DNA of 64,000 nt, taken from the NCBI RefSeq assembly GCF_001269385.1, contig NZ_CXOO01000011.1, positions 1-64,000 on the forward strand, given 5' to 3'. This DNA is from Limnohabitans sp. DM1. GTDB taxonomy: Bacteria; Pseudomonadota; Gammaproteobacteria; Burkholderiales; Burkholderiaceae_C. The translations under genes were made by a program, and so were the position numbers. The notes under the pieces were generated by a model. It worked only from the letters and a program-made list of their open reading frames with translations. It had not been told where the DNA came from and made no database searches. This document shows positions 56,622-64,000 of the stretch, piece by piece. How positions within the stretch are numbered: position 1 is the first letter of the stretch; each line of letters begins with the position of its first letter.

Positions 56622-57794
56622 ATGAACACCGCCACTACCTGCCACGACACCCTGCGCCTGGCCGAGCAGCTGATCGCTCGCCCCTCCGTCACGCCCCAAG
56701 ATGAGGGCTGCCTGGACTTGATCTCTGACGCCCTCAAGCCCCTGGGTTTTGTCTGCGAGTTCATGGATTCCGGCCCCGACACCTTCCGCGTGCGCAACCT
56801 CTGGGCCAAGCGCGCAGGCACTTCAGATCAGACCTTGGCCTTTGCGGGCCACACCGATGTGGTGCCCACCGGGCCGCTCACGCAATGGAACAGCGACCCC
56901 TTCACCCCCACCCACCGAGACGGCAAGTTGTTTGGGCGCGGGGCGAGCGACATGAAAACCTCGCTGGCGGCCATGGTGGTGGCGGTGCAGGAGTTTCTGG
57001 CGGCCAACCCCAATCCGGCTTTGGGCATCGCCTTTTTGCTGACCAGCGACGAAGAAGGCCCGGCGCTGGATGGCAGCGTGGTGGTGTGTGAAAAACTCCA
57101 AGCCCGAGGTGACGCGCCACAGTTTTGTATCGTGGGTGAGCCCACCTCGGTGCAACAAACCGGCGACATGATCAAAAACGGCCGACGCGGCACCCTGAGC
57201 GGCAAACTCACCGTCAAAGGCGTGCAAGGCCACATCGCTTACCCGCACCTGGCCGACAACCCGATCCACAGCCTGGCCCCGGCGCTGGCCGAGCTGGTCA
57301 GCATCCGTTGGGATGAAGGCAATGCCTTTTTCCCGCCCACGAGCTGGCAGGTCAGCAACATCCATGCGGGCACGGGCGCAAGCAACGTGATTCCCGGCGA
57401 CTGCGTGGTGGACTTCAACTTCCGCTTTTGCACCGAGTCCACACCCGAAAGCCTGCAGCAGCGGCTGCAAGCCGTTTTGGACCAGCACGGACTGAAGTAC
57501 GAGCTGACATGGACCCTGGGTGGTCGGCCATTTCTGACCACGCCCGGTACTCTGGTGGCCGCCATCCAACAAGCCATCACGGATGAGACCGGTCTGAGGA
57601 CCGAGCTGTCTACCACAGGCGGCACCAGCGACGGCCGCTTTATCGCGCAAATATGCCCACAGGTGATCGAGTTCGGCCCACCCAACGCGACCATCCACAA
57701 AGTGAATGAGCATGTGGCGCTGGCCGACATCGCGCCGCTCAAAAACATCTACCGCCGCACTTTGGAACAACTCAACGCGGGTCTGCCCGCATGA
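56622..57794 (+). CDS. dapE: Succinyl-diaminopimelate desuccinylase
   Basis: 390 residues. Zinc ligands are in [12 protein letters not shown] (His, Asp), [11 protein letters not shown] (Glu pair) and the C-terminal HKVNEHV (His). [20 protein letters not shown] and [20 protein letters not shown] are diagnostic. It removes succinate from N-succinyl-diaminopimelate. It starts 3 bases after dapC and overlaps prmB by an ATGA, so the three form an operon. Confidence 0.97.
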   Translation: MNTATTCHDTLRLAEQLIARPSVTPQDEGCLDLISDALKPLGFVCEFMDSGPDTFRVRNLWAKRAGTSDQTLAFAGHTDVVPTGPLTQWNSDPFTPTHRDGKLFGRGASDMKTSLAAMVVAVQEFLAANPNPALGIAFLLTSDEEGPALDGSVVVCEKLQARGDAPQFCIVGEPTSVQQTGDMIKNGRRGTLSGKLTVKGVQGHIAYPHLADNPIHSLAPALAELVSIRWDEGNAFFPPTSWQVSNIHAGTGASNVIPGDCVVDFNFRFCTESTPESLQQRLQAVLDQHGLKYELTWTLGGRPFLTTPGTLVAAIQQAITDETGLRTELSTTGGTSDGRFIAQICPQVIEFGPPNATIHKVNEHVALADIAPLKNIYRRTLEQLNAGLPA

Positions 57795-58669
57795 GCGCCA
57801 TGACCCTGCCCGCGCTGATCGAACAAGCTGCGAAGCGCCTGGAAGCTGCAGGTGTGGCCTTTGGCCACGGCACCCAGAGCGCTTTTGATGAAGCCGTCTG
57901 GCTGGTGCTCTGGCGCTTGGGCCTGCCACTCGACACGGACTTGGACGAATTGGCCGATCAATACGTGACAGCTGAACAGCAAGCTGCCTGCACCGCGCTG
58001 ATCGAGGAGCGCATCACCACCCGCAAACCAGCCGCTTACCTCACCTGTGAGGCCTGGCTGCAGGGCGTGTCGTTTTACATCGATGAGCGCGCCATCGTGC
58101 CGCGCAGCTTGATCGCCGAGGTGCTGGCCGACGGCACCATCGACGCTTGGCTGAGCGATCAAACCGAACAGGTGCTGGACCTGTGCACCGGCAACGGCAG
58201 CCTGGCCGTGCTGGCGGCGCTGGCCTGGCCCGAGGTGCAGGTGACTGGGGCCGATATTTCTGACGACGCGCTGGCCGTGGCCGCCATCAACGTGGAACGC
58301 CACGATCTGCAAGAGCGCGTGACGCTGGTGAACAGCGATGGCCTGTCTGCCCTGCCCGGCCCATTTGACTTGATCTTGTGCAACCCGCCTTATGTGTGCC
58401 AGGCCAGCATGGACGCGCTGCCCGCCGAGTACCGTGCCGAGCCGGAACTGGCTTTGGCCGGTGGCACAGACGGCATGGACTTTGTGCGGCAATTGTTCAA
58501 GGATGCGCCGGCGCGGATGAGTGAACACGCCGTGCTGGTGCTGGAAATCGGCAACGAGGTGGACCACTTCATCGCAGCCTTTCCCGAACTCGAAGTGGCT
58601 TGGCTGGACACCAGTGCAGGCGATGACCAAGTGCTGCTGATCACCCGCGAAGCCTTGCTGCACCTCTGA
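57791..58669 (+). CDS. prmB: Ribosomal protein L3 N5-glutamine methyltransferase
   Basis: 292 residues. The SAM-binding stretch is [20 protein letters not shown] and the glutamine-methylating motif is [20 protein letters not shown]. The N-terminal helical part ([14 protein letters not shown]) and [20 protein letters not shown] fit PrmB rather than PrmC, which has a different spacing. It methylates a glutamine of ribosomal protein L3. Confidence 0.92.
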   Translation: MSAMTLPALIEQAAKRLEAAGVAFGHGTQSAFDEAVWLVLWRLGLPLDTDLDELADQYVTAEQQAACTALIEERITTRKPAAYLTCEAWLQGVSFYIDERAIVPRSLIAEVLADGTIDAWLSDQTEQVLDLCTGNGSLAVLAALAWPEVQVTGADISDDALAVAAINVERHDLQERVTLVNSDGLSALPGPFDLILCNPPYVCQASMDALPAEYRAEPELALAGGTDGMDFVRQLFKDAPARMSEHAVLVLEIGNEVDHFIAAFPELEVAWLDTSAGDDQVLLITREALLHL

Positions 58670-58882
58670 AAAATTCTGGCCGCAGCCATCCGGCTGGCCA
58701 CCGGTGCAGCCACGGCGCGGCGCTTGCGGCTGACCTGCATCACGCGCAATCGGGTCCACGGTGGCCTCGTGACCATGGGCACAAGCCCACATCGGCGAAA
58801 ATACCGGGTTATGCCCCTTGCAGCGTCAGCCTCCTGCTGACCACGCCCCTTATCCCGGAACCTGTCCGGTCACTGCTTTTTC

Positions 58883-60895
58883 ATGATCAACCTCAAAAAC
58901 GTCACCCTCCGCCGAGGCACCAAGGTGCTACTGGACCAAGCTTCGGTCACCCTCAACCCCGGAGAAAAGGTCGGTCTGGTCGGGCGCAACGGCGCGGGCA
59001 AATCCACCCTGTTTGCGCTGTTCAACGGCACGCTGCACGAGGACGGCGGCGACTTTGACATGCCCAAAGCCTGGCGCATGGGTCAGGTCGCGCAGAACAT
59101 GCCTGAGACCGATCAACCAGCGTCTGAGTTTGTTCTGGAAGGCGACACCCGCCTGGCCGAACTGCGCCAGCGCCTCGTGGCTGCCGAAGCCAGTGGCGAC
59201 GGCATGGAGATGGCCCATGTGTACACCGACCTGGCCGACGCAGGCGACCACGACGCCCTGCCCCGCGCCGAAGCCTTGATCTTGGGATTGGGTTTTCGGG
59301 TCGATGAACTCAACAACCCGGTCAACAGTTTTTCGGGCGGCTGGCGCATGCGCTTGCAGCTGGCCCGGGCGCTGATGTGCCCGTCCGACATTCTGCTGCT
59401 CGACGAACCCACCAACCACTTGGACTTGGACGCCCTGGTTTGGCTGGAAGCCTGGCTGCAACGCTACGCGGGCACCATGATCGTGATCAGCCACGACCGA
59501 GAATTTCTGGACGCGGTGACCAACGTCACCCTGCACATCGACCACGCCAAACTGACCCGTTACGGCAGCAACTACAGCGGCTTTGAAATCCTGCGCGCCC
59601 AGCAAATGGAGCTGCAACAGGCCTCGTTTGCCAAGCAGCAAGACAAAATCGCCCACCTGCAAAAGTTCATCAACCGCTTCAAGGCGCAGGCCAGCAAGGC
59701 CAAGCAGGCGCAAAGCCGGGTCAAGGCGCTCGAGCGCATGGAAAAAGTGGCCCCTCTGCTGGCCGATGCCGAGTTCACCTTCGGCTTCAAAGAACCCAAC
59801 AACCTGCCCAACCCGATGCTGGCGATCAGCGAGGCGAGCTTTGGCTACATCGTGGACGAGGAACCCAAAGCCATTTTGCAAGGCGTGAGCAAATCGGTGC
59901 TGGCCGGCCAGCGCATCGGCATTTTGGGCGCGAACGGCCAGGGCAAATCGACCTTGGTCAAAACCATCGCCCACACCATGCCACTGCTGGCGGGCACGCT
60001 GACTGAGGGCAAAGGCCTGAACATCGGCTACTTTGCCCAGCAAGAACTCGATGTGCTGCACCCGCAAGACAACCCGCTGGAGCACATGATCCGCCTGGCC
60101 AAAGAGCTGGGCCCAAACAGCGGCGAGCCCAGCCGCGAGCAGGATTTGCGCAACTACCTGGGCACTTTCAACTTCACGGGCGACATGGTCAAGCAGGCTG
60201 TGGGCACCATGAGCGGCGGCGAAAAAGCCCGTCTGGTGCTGGCCATGATCGTGTGGCAGCGCCCTAACCTTTTGCTGCTGGACGAGCCCACCAACCACCT
60301 GGACCTGGCCACCCGCGAAGCGCTGTCCATGGCGCTCAACGAGTTCGAAGGCACCGTCATGCTGGTCAGCCACGACCGTGCGTTGTTGCGCGCCGTGTGC
60401 GACGAGTTCTGGATGGTGGGCCGTGGCAAGGTCGAGCCCTTTGACGGCGACCTGGACGACTACCAGAAGTATTTGCTGGAAGAATCCAAACGCTTGCGCG
60501 AAGCGGCCAAAAACTCGGCGAAAAATGCCGTATCAGTGGTAGCACCCACGCAAGCGCTCGTGGTCGCCGAAGTGCCCGCGCCTGCACCCGTGGCCGCTGC
60601 CAGCAGCCCTGCCACACCCGCCCTGAGCAGCGCCGAACAACGCAAGCAAGACGCCCAGCGGCGTCAACAACTGGCCGCGCAAACACGGCCACTGAAAAAA
60701 GAGCTGGAGCAAAACGAGCAGCGCATGGCCAACATTGAGGCCGAAAAGAGCGCCTTGGAGCAGCTCTTGAGCACCCCGCTGTCCCCTGCTGACATCGCGG
60801 ATGCAGGACGCAAACTCAAAGCGCTCAGCGATGAGTTCACCACCCTGGAAGAGCGCTGGCTGGAGTTGACGCAGCTGCTGGAAGAAACGGCTTAA
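58883..60895 (+). CDS. ABC-F family ATPase (YheS-like)
   Basis: 670 residues with two ABC domains and no membrane segment. The first has GLVGRNGAGKSTLFALFNGT, NSFSGGWRMRLQLARALMCP and LLLDEPTNHLDLDALVWLEA; the second has GILGANGQGKSTLVKTIAHT, GTMSGGEKARLVLAM and LLLDEPTNHLDLATREALSM. The linker between them is the ABC-F helical arm. The C-terminus (about 550-670) is a charged coiled coil with LKKELEQNEQRMANIEAEKS. ABC-F proteins act on ribosomes; YheS-type members are linked to translation of difficult sequences. Confidence 0.94.
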   Translation: MINLKNVTLRRGTKVLLDQASVTLNPGEKVGLVGRNGAGKSTLFALFNGTLHEDGGDFDMPKAWRMGQVAQNMPETDQPASEFVLEGDTRLAELRQRLVAAEASGDGMEMAHVYTDLADAGDHDALPRAEALILGLGFRVDELNNPVNSFSGGWRMRLQLARALMCPSDILLLDEPTNHLDLDALVWLEAWLQRYAGTMIVISHDREFLDAVTNVTLHIDHAKLTRYGSNYSGFEILRAQQMELQQASFAKQQDKIAHLQKFINRFKAQASKAKQAQSRVKALERMEKVAPLLADAEFTFGFKEPNNLPNPMLAISEASFGYIVDEEPKAILQGVSKSVLAGQRIGILGANGQGKSTLVKTIAHTMPLLAGTLTEGKGLNIGYFAQQELDVLHPQDNPLEHMIRLAKELGPNSGEPSREQDLRNYLGTFNFTGDMVKQAVGTMSGGEKARLVLAMIVWQRPNLLLLDEPTNHLDLATREALSMALNEFEGTVMLVSHDRALLRAVCDEFWMVGRGKVEPFDGDLDDYQKYLLEESKRLREAAKNSAKNAVSVVAPTQALVVAEVPAPAPVAAASSPATPALSSAEQRKQDAQRRQQLAAQTRPLKKELEQNEQRMANIEAEKSALEQLLSTPLSPADIADAGRKLKALSDEFTTLEERWLELTQLLEETA

Positions 60896-61307
60896 GCCGC
60901 CCACAGTCGCGCCCTTCTATTGATCCGGCCCTTTGAAGTCTGCAGGGTGACTTCAATCTTGCACCTTGTGGGAGCTAGCCCTGCTGGCGATCAGCCGCTT
61001 GTGGACCACAGGCTTTTCGCTTGGCTGGCAAGCTCCCACAAAATCCTCCCCAACTGGCAACACACGGCTCAGACTTCATCGGGCCGAATCTATAGGCACG
61101 GTGCGAAGCATTTACCAGCGCTGATGCGTGATATGGCCAGCTTTAACGCCGCAGGTGTCGTGCCTTGTTTTCCGGACAACAAGGGTAGAAAAACCGGGGC
61201 CGTTAGATCAACACCTTCAACCCGACATTTATCGGTCCAGCACAGGCGGCATGTCGGGGCTGAAGCCAACGACCTACACTTGACCCCGAATTCCCCAAGG
61301 CGTTCGA
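60896..61307. other. Repeat-bearing gap of 412 bp after the ABC-F gene
   Basis: It holds the MITE-like element at 60918-61094 and a half copy of the second REP type (GTCGGGGCTGAAGCCAACGA at 61255). Between them, 61095-61250 shows no recognisable gene. A short open frame across this stretch has no family resemblance. Confidence 0.7.
60918..61094. repeat. MITE-like element of about 177 bp with central REPIN, copy 3 (inverted)
   Basis: Starts TATTGATCCGGCCCTTTGAA and ends GGGCCGAATCTATA, i.e. the reverse orientation of copies 1 and 2. The core has GTGGGAGCTAGCCCTGCTGG, CGATCAG and the inverse TCGCTTGGCTGGCAAGCTCC, CAC. The outer ends are approximately 11-bp inverted repeats. Confidence 0.88.
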
Positions 61308-61559
61308 TCAGCCCCCCACAACTGACCAGCCCGCATGCTGGTCCGCTTTGTTGTTTTCGTATTCCCACGATGTGCCGCAGCGGTCGCAGCGGTAACGGGT
61401 GATGGTCACCTGGCCGGTTTCTCGGGACTCTTTGCGGTTGCTGCCTTGAACGAGTTCAGCGTGGCCAGGGGCCTTGCGCCAATTGCGCTGGATGCCGGTG
61501 CAAGGTTCGCACAGCACCATTTTTTTCAATTCATTTTGGATGTTCGATTCGGCAGACAT
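61308..61559 (-). CDS. Small Cys4 (zinc-ribbon-like) hypothetical protein
   Basis: 83 residues from the ATG at 61559, with GGAAAG about 9 bases upstream. MVLCEPCTGIQRNWRKAPGH and ITRYRCDRCGTSWEYENNKA carry two CxxC pairs about 38 residues apart, so a zinc ribbon is likely. I do not recognise a family. It is downstream of tRNA-Lys and its terminator, on the same strand. The upstream continuation of this frame runs through the tRNA and is not coding. Confidence 0.7.
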   Translation of the reverse strand: MSAESNIQNELKKMVLCEPCTGIQRNWRKAPGHAELVQGSNRKESRETGQVTITRYRCDRCGTSWEYENNKADQHAGWSVVGG

Positions 61560-61615
61560 GTCGGGGCGCTTTCCGATGGGTTTGCGTGAAATGCGCCCAT
61601 CCGTGAAGAAACAAT

Positions 61616-61652
61616 GAAAAAAGCACTTTGTACCGAAATACAAAGTGCTTTT
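61616..61652 (-). terminator. Terminator after tRNA-Lys
   Basis: AAGCACTTTGTA and TACAAAGTGCTT form a 12-bp stem with a six-base loop (61621-61650). On the minus strand a run of T residues follows. It ends the tRNA transcript. Confidence 0.9.
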
Positions 61653-61657
61653 AAATT

Positions 61658-61733
61658 TGGTGGGACCAGCGGGGGTCGAACCCACGACAAACGGATTAAA
61701 AGTCCGCTGCTCTACCAACTGAGCTATGGTCCC
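61658..61733 (-). tRNA. tRNA-Lys (anticodon TTT)
   Basis: 76 bases including an encoded CCA. The acceptor stem GGGACCA pairs with TGGTCCC. The D arm AGCTCAGTTGGTAGAGC, the anticodon arm GCGGA-CTTTTAA-TCCGT and the T arm with GGTTCGACCC are all present. Loop position gives anticodon TTT, so it reads AAA/AAG lysine codons. Confidence 0.97.
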
Positions 61734-61783
61734 TTTGCTGCATTGCGGTGCACGGCAGCAAGACTCAAATTATAGCGTCTTTT

Positions 61784-62560
61784 TCAGGGCTTCCCGAGCG
61801 AAGTTGCCAAAAAGTTCAAAATTTCAGAGGCTGCGCACATGCCAAATGTGGCGGTCACACTGACCACTGATCCGTAGCCGTGACAGTTCAAAGAGCCATC
61901 ACCTTCGATGGCGCAAGACGCATCAGGCGGGGCCACAGATTCACGGCTGAACACGCCACGAATGCCCATGCGTTTGCCATCGCGGGCTGCACCATGGTGT
62001 TTGCGCAAACGGTAGCGCACTTGCGCCAGCAAGGGGTCGTGCGTGATGTTGGCCAAATCATCGATATCCACTTTGTGCGCCAAACGCTTGCCACCTGCTG
62101 CGCCCACGGTCACAAATCCGATGCGGTTTTCAAGCGCCCATTGCGCCATGCACACCTTGGCCTTGACCTGATCACAGGCGTCAATCACGGCATCGGGCAC
62201 GCTGGGCAGCAGTGCTGGCCAGTTTTCAGGTGAAACGAAATCATCCACTGCATCCACATGACACTGCGGGTGGATCGCGGCAATGCGCTCACGCATGGCC
62301 TGAACTTTGGCCTGCCCGGTGGTGTGGGTCAGGGCATGAATTTGGCGGTTGATGTTGGACTCGGCGATGTGGTCCATGTCGATGAGCGTCAAACGGGCCA
62401 CGCCACTGCGAGCCAGTGCTTCAGCCGCCCAAGACCCGACCCCGCCGATGCCCACGACGACAACATGGGCCTGACGTATGCGCTGCGCACCCAGCACACC
62501 ATACAAACGGCTCAGGCCACCAAAACGGCGGGCTTCATCTGACTCGACAAGGGCTGTCAT
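61784..62560 (-). CDS. tcdA: tRNA threonylcarbamoyladenosine dehydratase
   Basis: 258 residues from the ATG at 62560, which overlaps the yedE stop (ATGA). E1-like ATP motif VVVVGIGGVGSWAAEALARS, then LTLIDMDHIAESNINRQIHA, and DACDQVKAKVCMAQWALENR are diagnostic for TcdA/YgdL. It dehydrates t6A to cyclic ct6A in tRNA. TsaD, which makes t6A, is encoded at 46.2 kb, so both steps are represented in the window, although not adjacent. Confidence 0.94.
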   Translation of the reverse strand: MTALVESDEARRFGGLSRLYGVLGAQRIRQAHVVVVGIGGVGSWAAEALARSGVARLTLIDMDHIAESNINRQIHALTHTTGQAKVQAMRERIAAIHPQCHVDAVDDFVSPENWPALLPSVPDAVIDACDQVKAKVCMAQWALENRIGFVTVGAAGGKRLAHKVDIDDLANITHDPLLAQVRYRLRKHHGAARDGKRMGIRGVFSRESVAPPDASCAIEGDGSLNCHGYGSVVSVTATFGMCAASEILNFLATSLGKP

Positions 62561-63675
62561 GCCAGGCGCTCCGCACGATACAGCTGCCATTTCAAGGCCA
62601 GCCAGGCGCCCAAAACGATGCCGCCCACTGCCACCTGACTGCCCCAACTCAGGGTCGACAGGCCAGACAAGCCTTGACCAATGGTGCAGCCCATGGCCAT
62701 TACCCCGCCCACGCCCATCAAGGCGCCACCCAGCAGGTGCCGGGCGAGATCGTCGGTCCTAGAAAAGCCCTCCCAACGAAAACTGCCGTCGAGTTTGGCG
62801 CTGGCAAAAGCCCCCAGCAACACCCCCAGTGCCAACACCATGCCCGTGCTCACGCGCTTGCTGCCGTCACTGAAATACATGAAGGCGTCCCACCACATGG
62901 CCACGGGTGCGGTGAAACTCATGCCCTCCATGCGGCCACTGGCGGTGCCCAAAAAGACCGCTTCGAGGGTGTCCGGGTGTTCAGGCACAAAACCCACCAC
63001 ACCACTGACCCACCACACGCCGACGAGGATGGCGCCCACCCCCAAACCGCCCGAAAATCCACGCGCTTGTCTGAAAGAGTGTTCTTTGAACACCCAGCCC
63101 GCCAAAGCAAGGCCGACCAGTCCTGCCGCCACTGCCCAAGACACCGGCAATCCCCAGCCCATCCAAGAAGACAGCGACTGACCGGCGAAGGCCCCGTGAG
63201 GCAGTGACCAGGCCACGGGGTCCAGGTATTGCACCCGCCACACCGCAGGCAAGCCGCGCATGGTGGCCAAGGCGCTGATGCCCATGACCATCAAAACCAC
63301 CAGCGATTTCAGGTTGCCCGCCCCCAAGCGCACCAGCGCTTTGCTGGCGCAACCCGACGCCAACACCATGCCGACACCAAACAGCATGCCACCCAGACCG
63401 AAAGACAGCCATGGCAATCGGTCAGCTGCGTAAACCGTGTTCATGGGGCTGATCCAGCCGAGCCCCGACATGGCGCCTACGCCCAAAATAGCCACAGCCA
63501 CAGCCAACCCCCATTGGCGCAAGCGGTGGGTGGCACCCATGATGACCAGATCACTCAAGGCCCCCATGGTGCAAAAATGACTGCGGTGCAACACCACCCC
63601 CGCCATCAAACCCAGCAAGAGTGACAAAACTGTGACCACCAGACTTTGGGTCTGCAATGGTGCCAAGGAGATCAA
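62557..63675 (-). CDS. YeeE/YedE-family sulfur transporter-like membrane protein
   Basis: 372 residues from a TTG at 63675, where GGAG is about 8 bases upstream. About nine hydrophobic segments are visible. HRSHFCTMGALSDLVIMG, VLASGCASKALVRLGAGNLK and AMGCTIGQGLSGLSTLS carry the conserved Cys residues of the family, which in known members bind thiosulfate. It would import thiosulfate or a related sulfur compound. It overlaps tcdA, so the two are co-transcribed. Confidence 0.87.
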   Translation of the reverse strand: MISLAPLQTQSLVVTVLSLLLGLMAGVVLHRSHFCTMGALSDLVIMGATHRLRQWGLAVAVAILGVGAMSGLGWISPMNTVYAADRLPWLSFGLGGMLFGVGMVLASGCASKALVRLGAGNLKSLVVLMVMGISALATMRGLPAVWRVQYLDPVAWSLPHGAFAGQSLSSWMGWGLPVSWAVAAGLVGLALAGWVFKEHSFRQARGFSGGLGVGAILVGVWWVSGVVGFVPEHPDTLEAVFLGTASGRMEGMSFTAPVAMWWDAFMYFSDGSKRVSTGMVLALGVLLGAFASAKLDGSFRWEGFSRTDDLARHLLGGALMGVGGVMAMGCTIGQGLSGLSTLSWGSQVAVGGIVLGAWLALKWQLYRAERLA

Positions 63676-63688
63676 AAAAATCGCTCCA

Positions 63689-64000
63689 TCAGCGCAGGCG
63701 CGACAAACGATCCCGGGCCGTGCCAGCGGTTTCTGAGCTGGGATAAGCCTTGATCAAATCCTCCAGCGTTTTACGGGCAGCCTTGACGTCTTTGAGCTCC
63801 AATTGCACGTTCGAGATGGCCAACAGGGCCTCGGGTGCGCGGGGGTGAGCCGGAGCTTCATTGAGCATGCGCTGGAAATGCCCCAAAGACTCTTTGTAGG
63901 CCTTGGTGGCGTATTGCGCATTGCCCAGCCAGAAAAGGGCCGAGGGCAGATAACCACTTTGGCTGTACCGCTGGACAAACTGACCCAAAGCACTTTGGGC
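63689..64000 (-). CDS. cpoB: Cell division coordinator CpoB/YbgF (C-terminal part)
   Basis: About 104 residues of the C-terminus are in the window; the frame continues beyond 64000. QSGYLPSALFWLGNAQYATK, then YKESLGHFQRMLNEAPAHPR and AARKTLEDLIKAYPSSETAG are tetratricopeptide repeats with the YPxSETAxxAxxRL end typical of Tol-Pal system YbgF/CpoB. It coordinates outer-membrane constriction with cell wall synthesis in the periplasm. It lies 13 bases upstream of the YedE-like gene. Confidence 0.85.
   Translation of the reverse strand, partial: AQSALGQFVQRYSQSGYLPSALFWLGNAQYATKAYKESLGHFQRMLNEAPAHPRAPEALLAISNVQLELKDVKAARKTLEDLIKAYPSSETAGTARDRLSRLR

Noticed and set aside
61095-61307. Possible gene in the frame following the MITE-like copy
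   Set aside because: The translation shows no family resemblance, begins inside repeat sequence and has no ribosome site.

Overview
The window looks like chromosomal DNA of a betaproteobacterium of the order Burkholderiales, most likely Comamonadaceae-like (Limnohabitans/Rhodoferax/Acidovorax type). The grounds are the high GC content, dense gene packing with many ATGA start/stop overlaps, the glyA-nrdR-pilin-ribD neighbourhood, a TRAP transporter, glycine riboswitches before gcvT, and ETF-ubiquinone oxidoreductase next to thioesterase and SDR genes. This placement is inference from gene content; no 16S rRNA gene is present.

Region 1 (1-10.4 kb) is the accessory part. A giant Bap-like repeat adhesin is encoded on the minus strand. 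Its N-terminus is at 8101 and its C-terminus lies beyond base 1. It follows an OmpA-family lipid- or wall-anchoring protein gene and is bordered by decayed IS4-type and IS21-type insertion sequences. Inside the adhesin, a block of nine domains (3597 bp period) is duplicated almost perfectly.

Region 2 (10.4-18.2 kb) holds a TetR regulator divergent from a ferritin-like metal-dependent hydrolase, a hotdog thioesterase, an SDR, ETF-QO, and a complete dctPQM TRAP transporter preceded by a palindromic operator.

Region 3 (18.2-27.9 kb) is a glycine, serine and threonine catabolic block. A tandem glycine riboswitch with a terminator precedes gcvT-gcvH-gcvP. A second tandem glycine riboswitch precedes dadA-sdaA-ltaE. 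With glyA at 32.2 kb, the window encodes most of a route glycine to serine to pyruvate, plus threonine to glycine.

Region 4 (28-47.3 kb) is mostly housekeeping: a DUF349 protein, a lytic transglycosylase, glyA, nrdR, a minor-pilin cluster (fimT divergent from pilE/pilW/pilX/pilV), ribD, an acyl-CoA synthetase, rpiA, pyrD, a thioesterase, an LhgO-like oxidase, an SDR, a lipoprotein and tsaD.

Region 5 (47.4-55.3 kb) contains an orphan ModA-like protein, then a LacI/GntR-type regulator divergent from an operon encoding an SMP-30 lactonase, a cytochrome b561-like protein and a complete sugar-type ABC importer. Two ACCGGT-centred operators lie in the divergent gap.

Region 6 (55.4-64 kb) holds dapC, dapE, prmB, an ABC-F ATPase, a small Cys4 protein, tRNA-Lys(TTT), tcdA, a YeeE/YedE transporter and the C-terminal end of cpoB/ybgF.

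Scattered through intergenic gaps is a family of REP/REPIN-like inverted repeats. Three copies form MITE-like elements of about 177 bp with matching ends.
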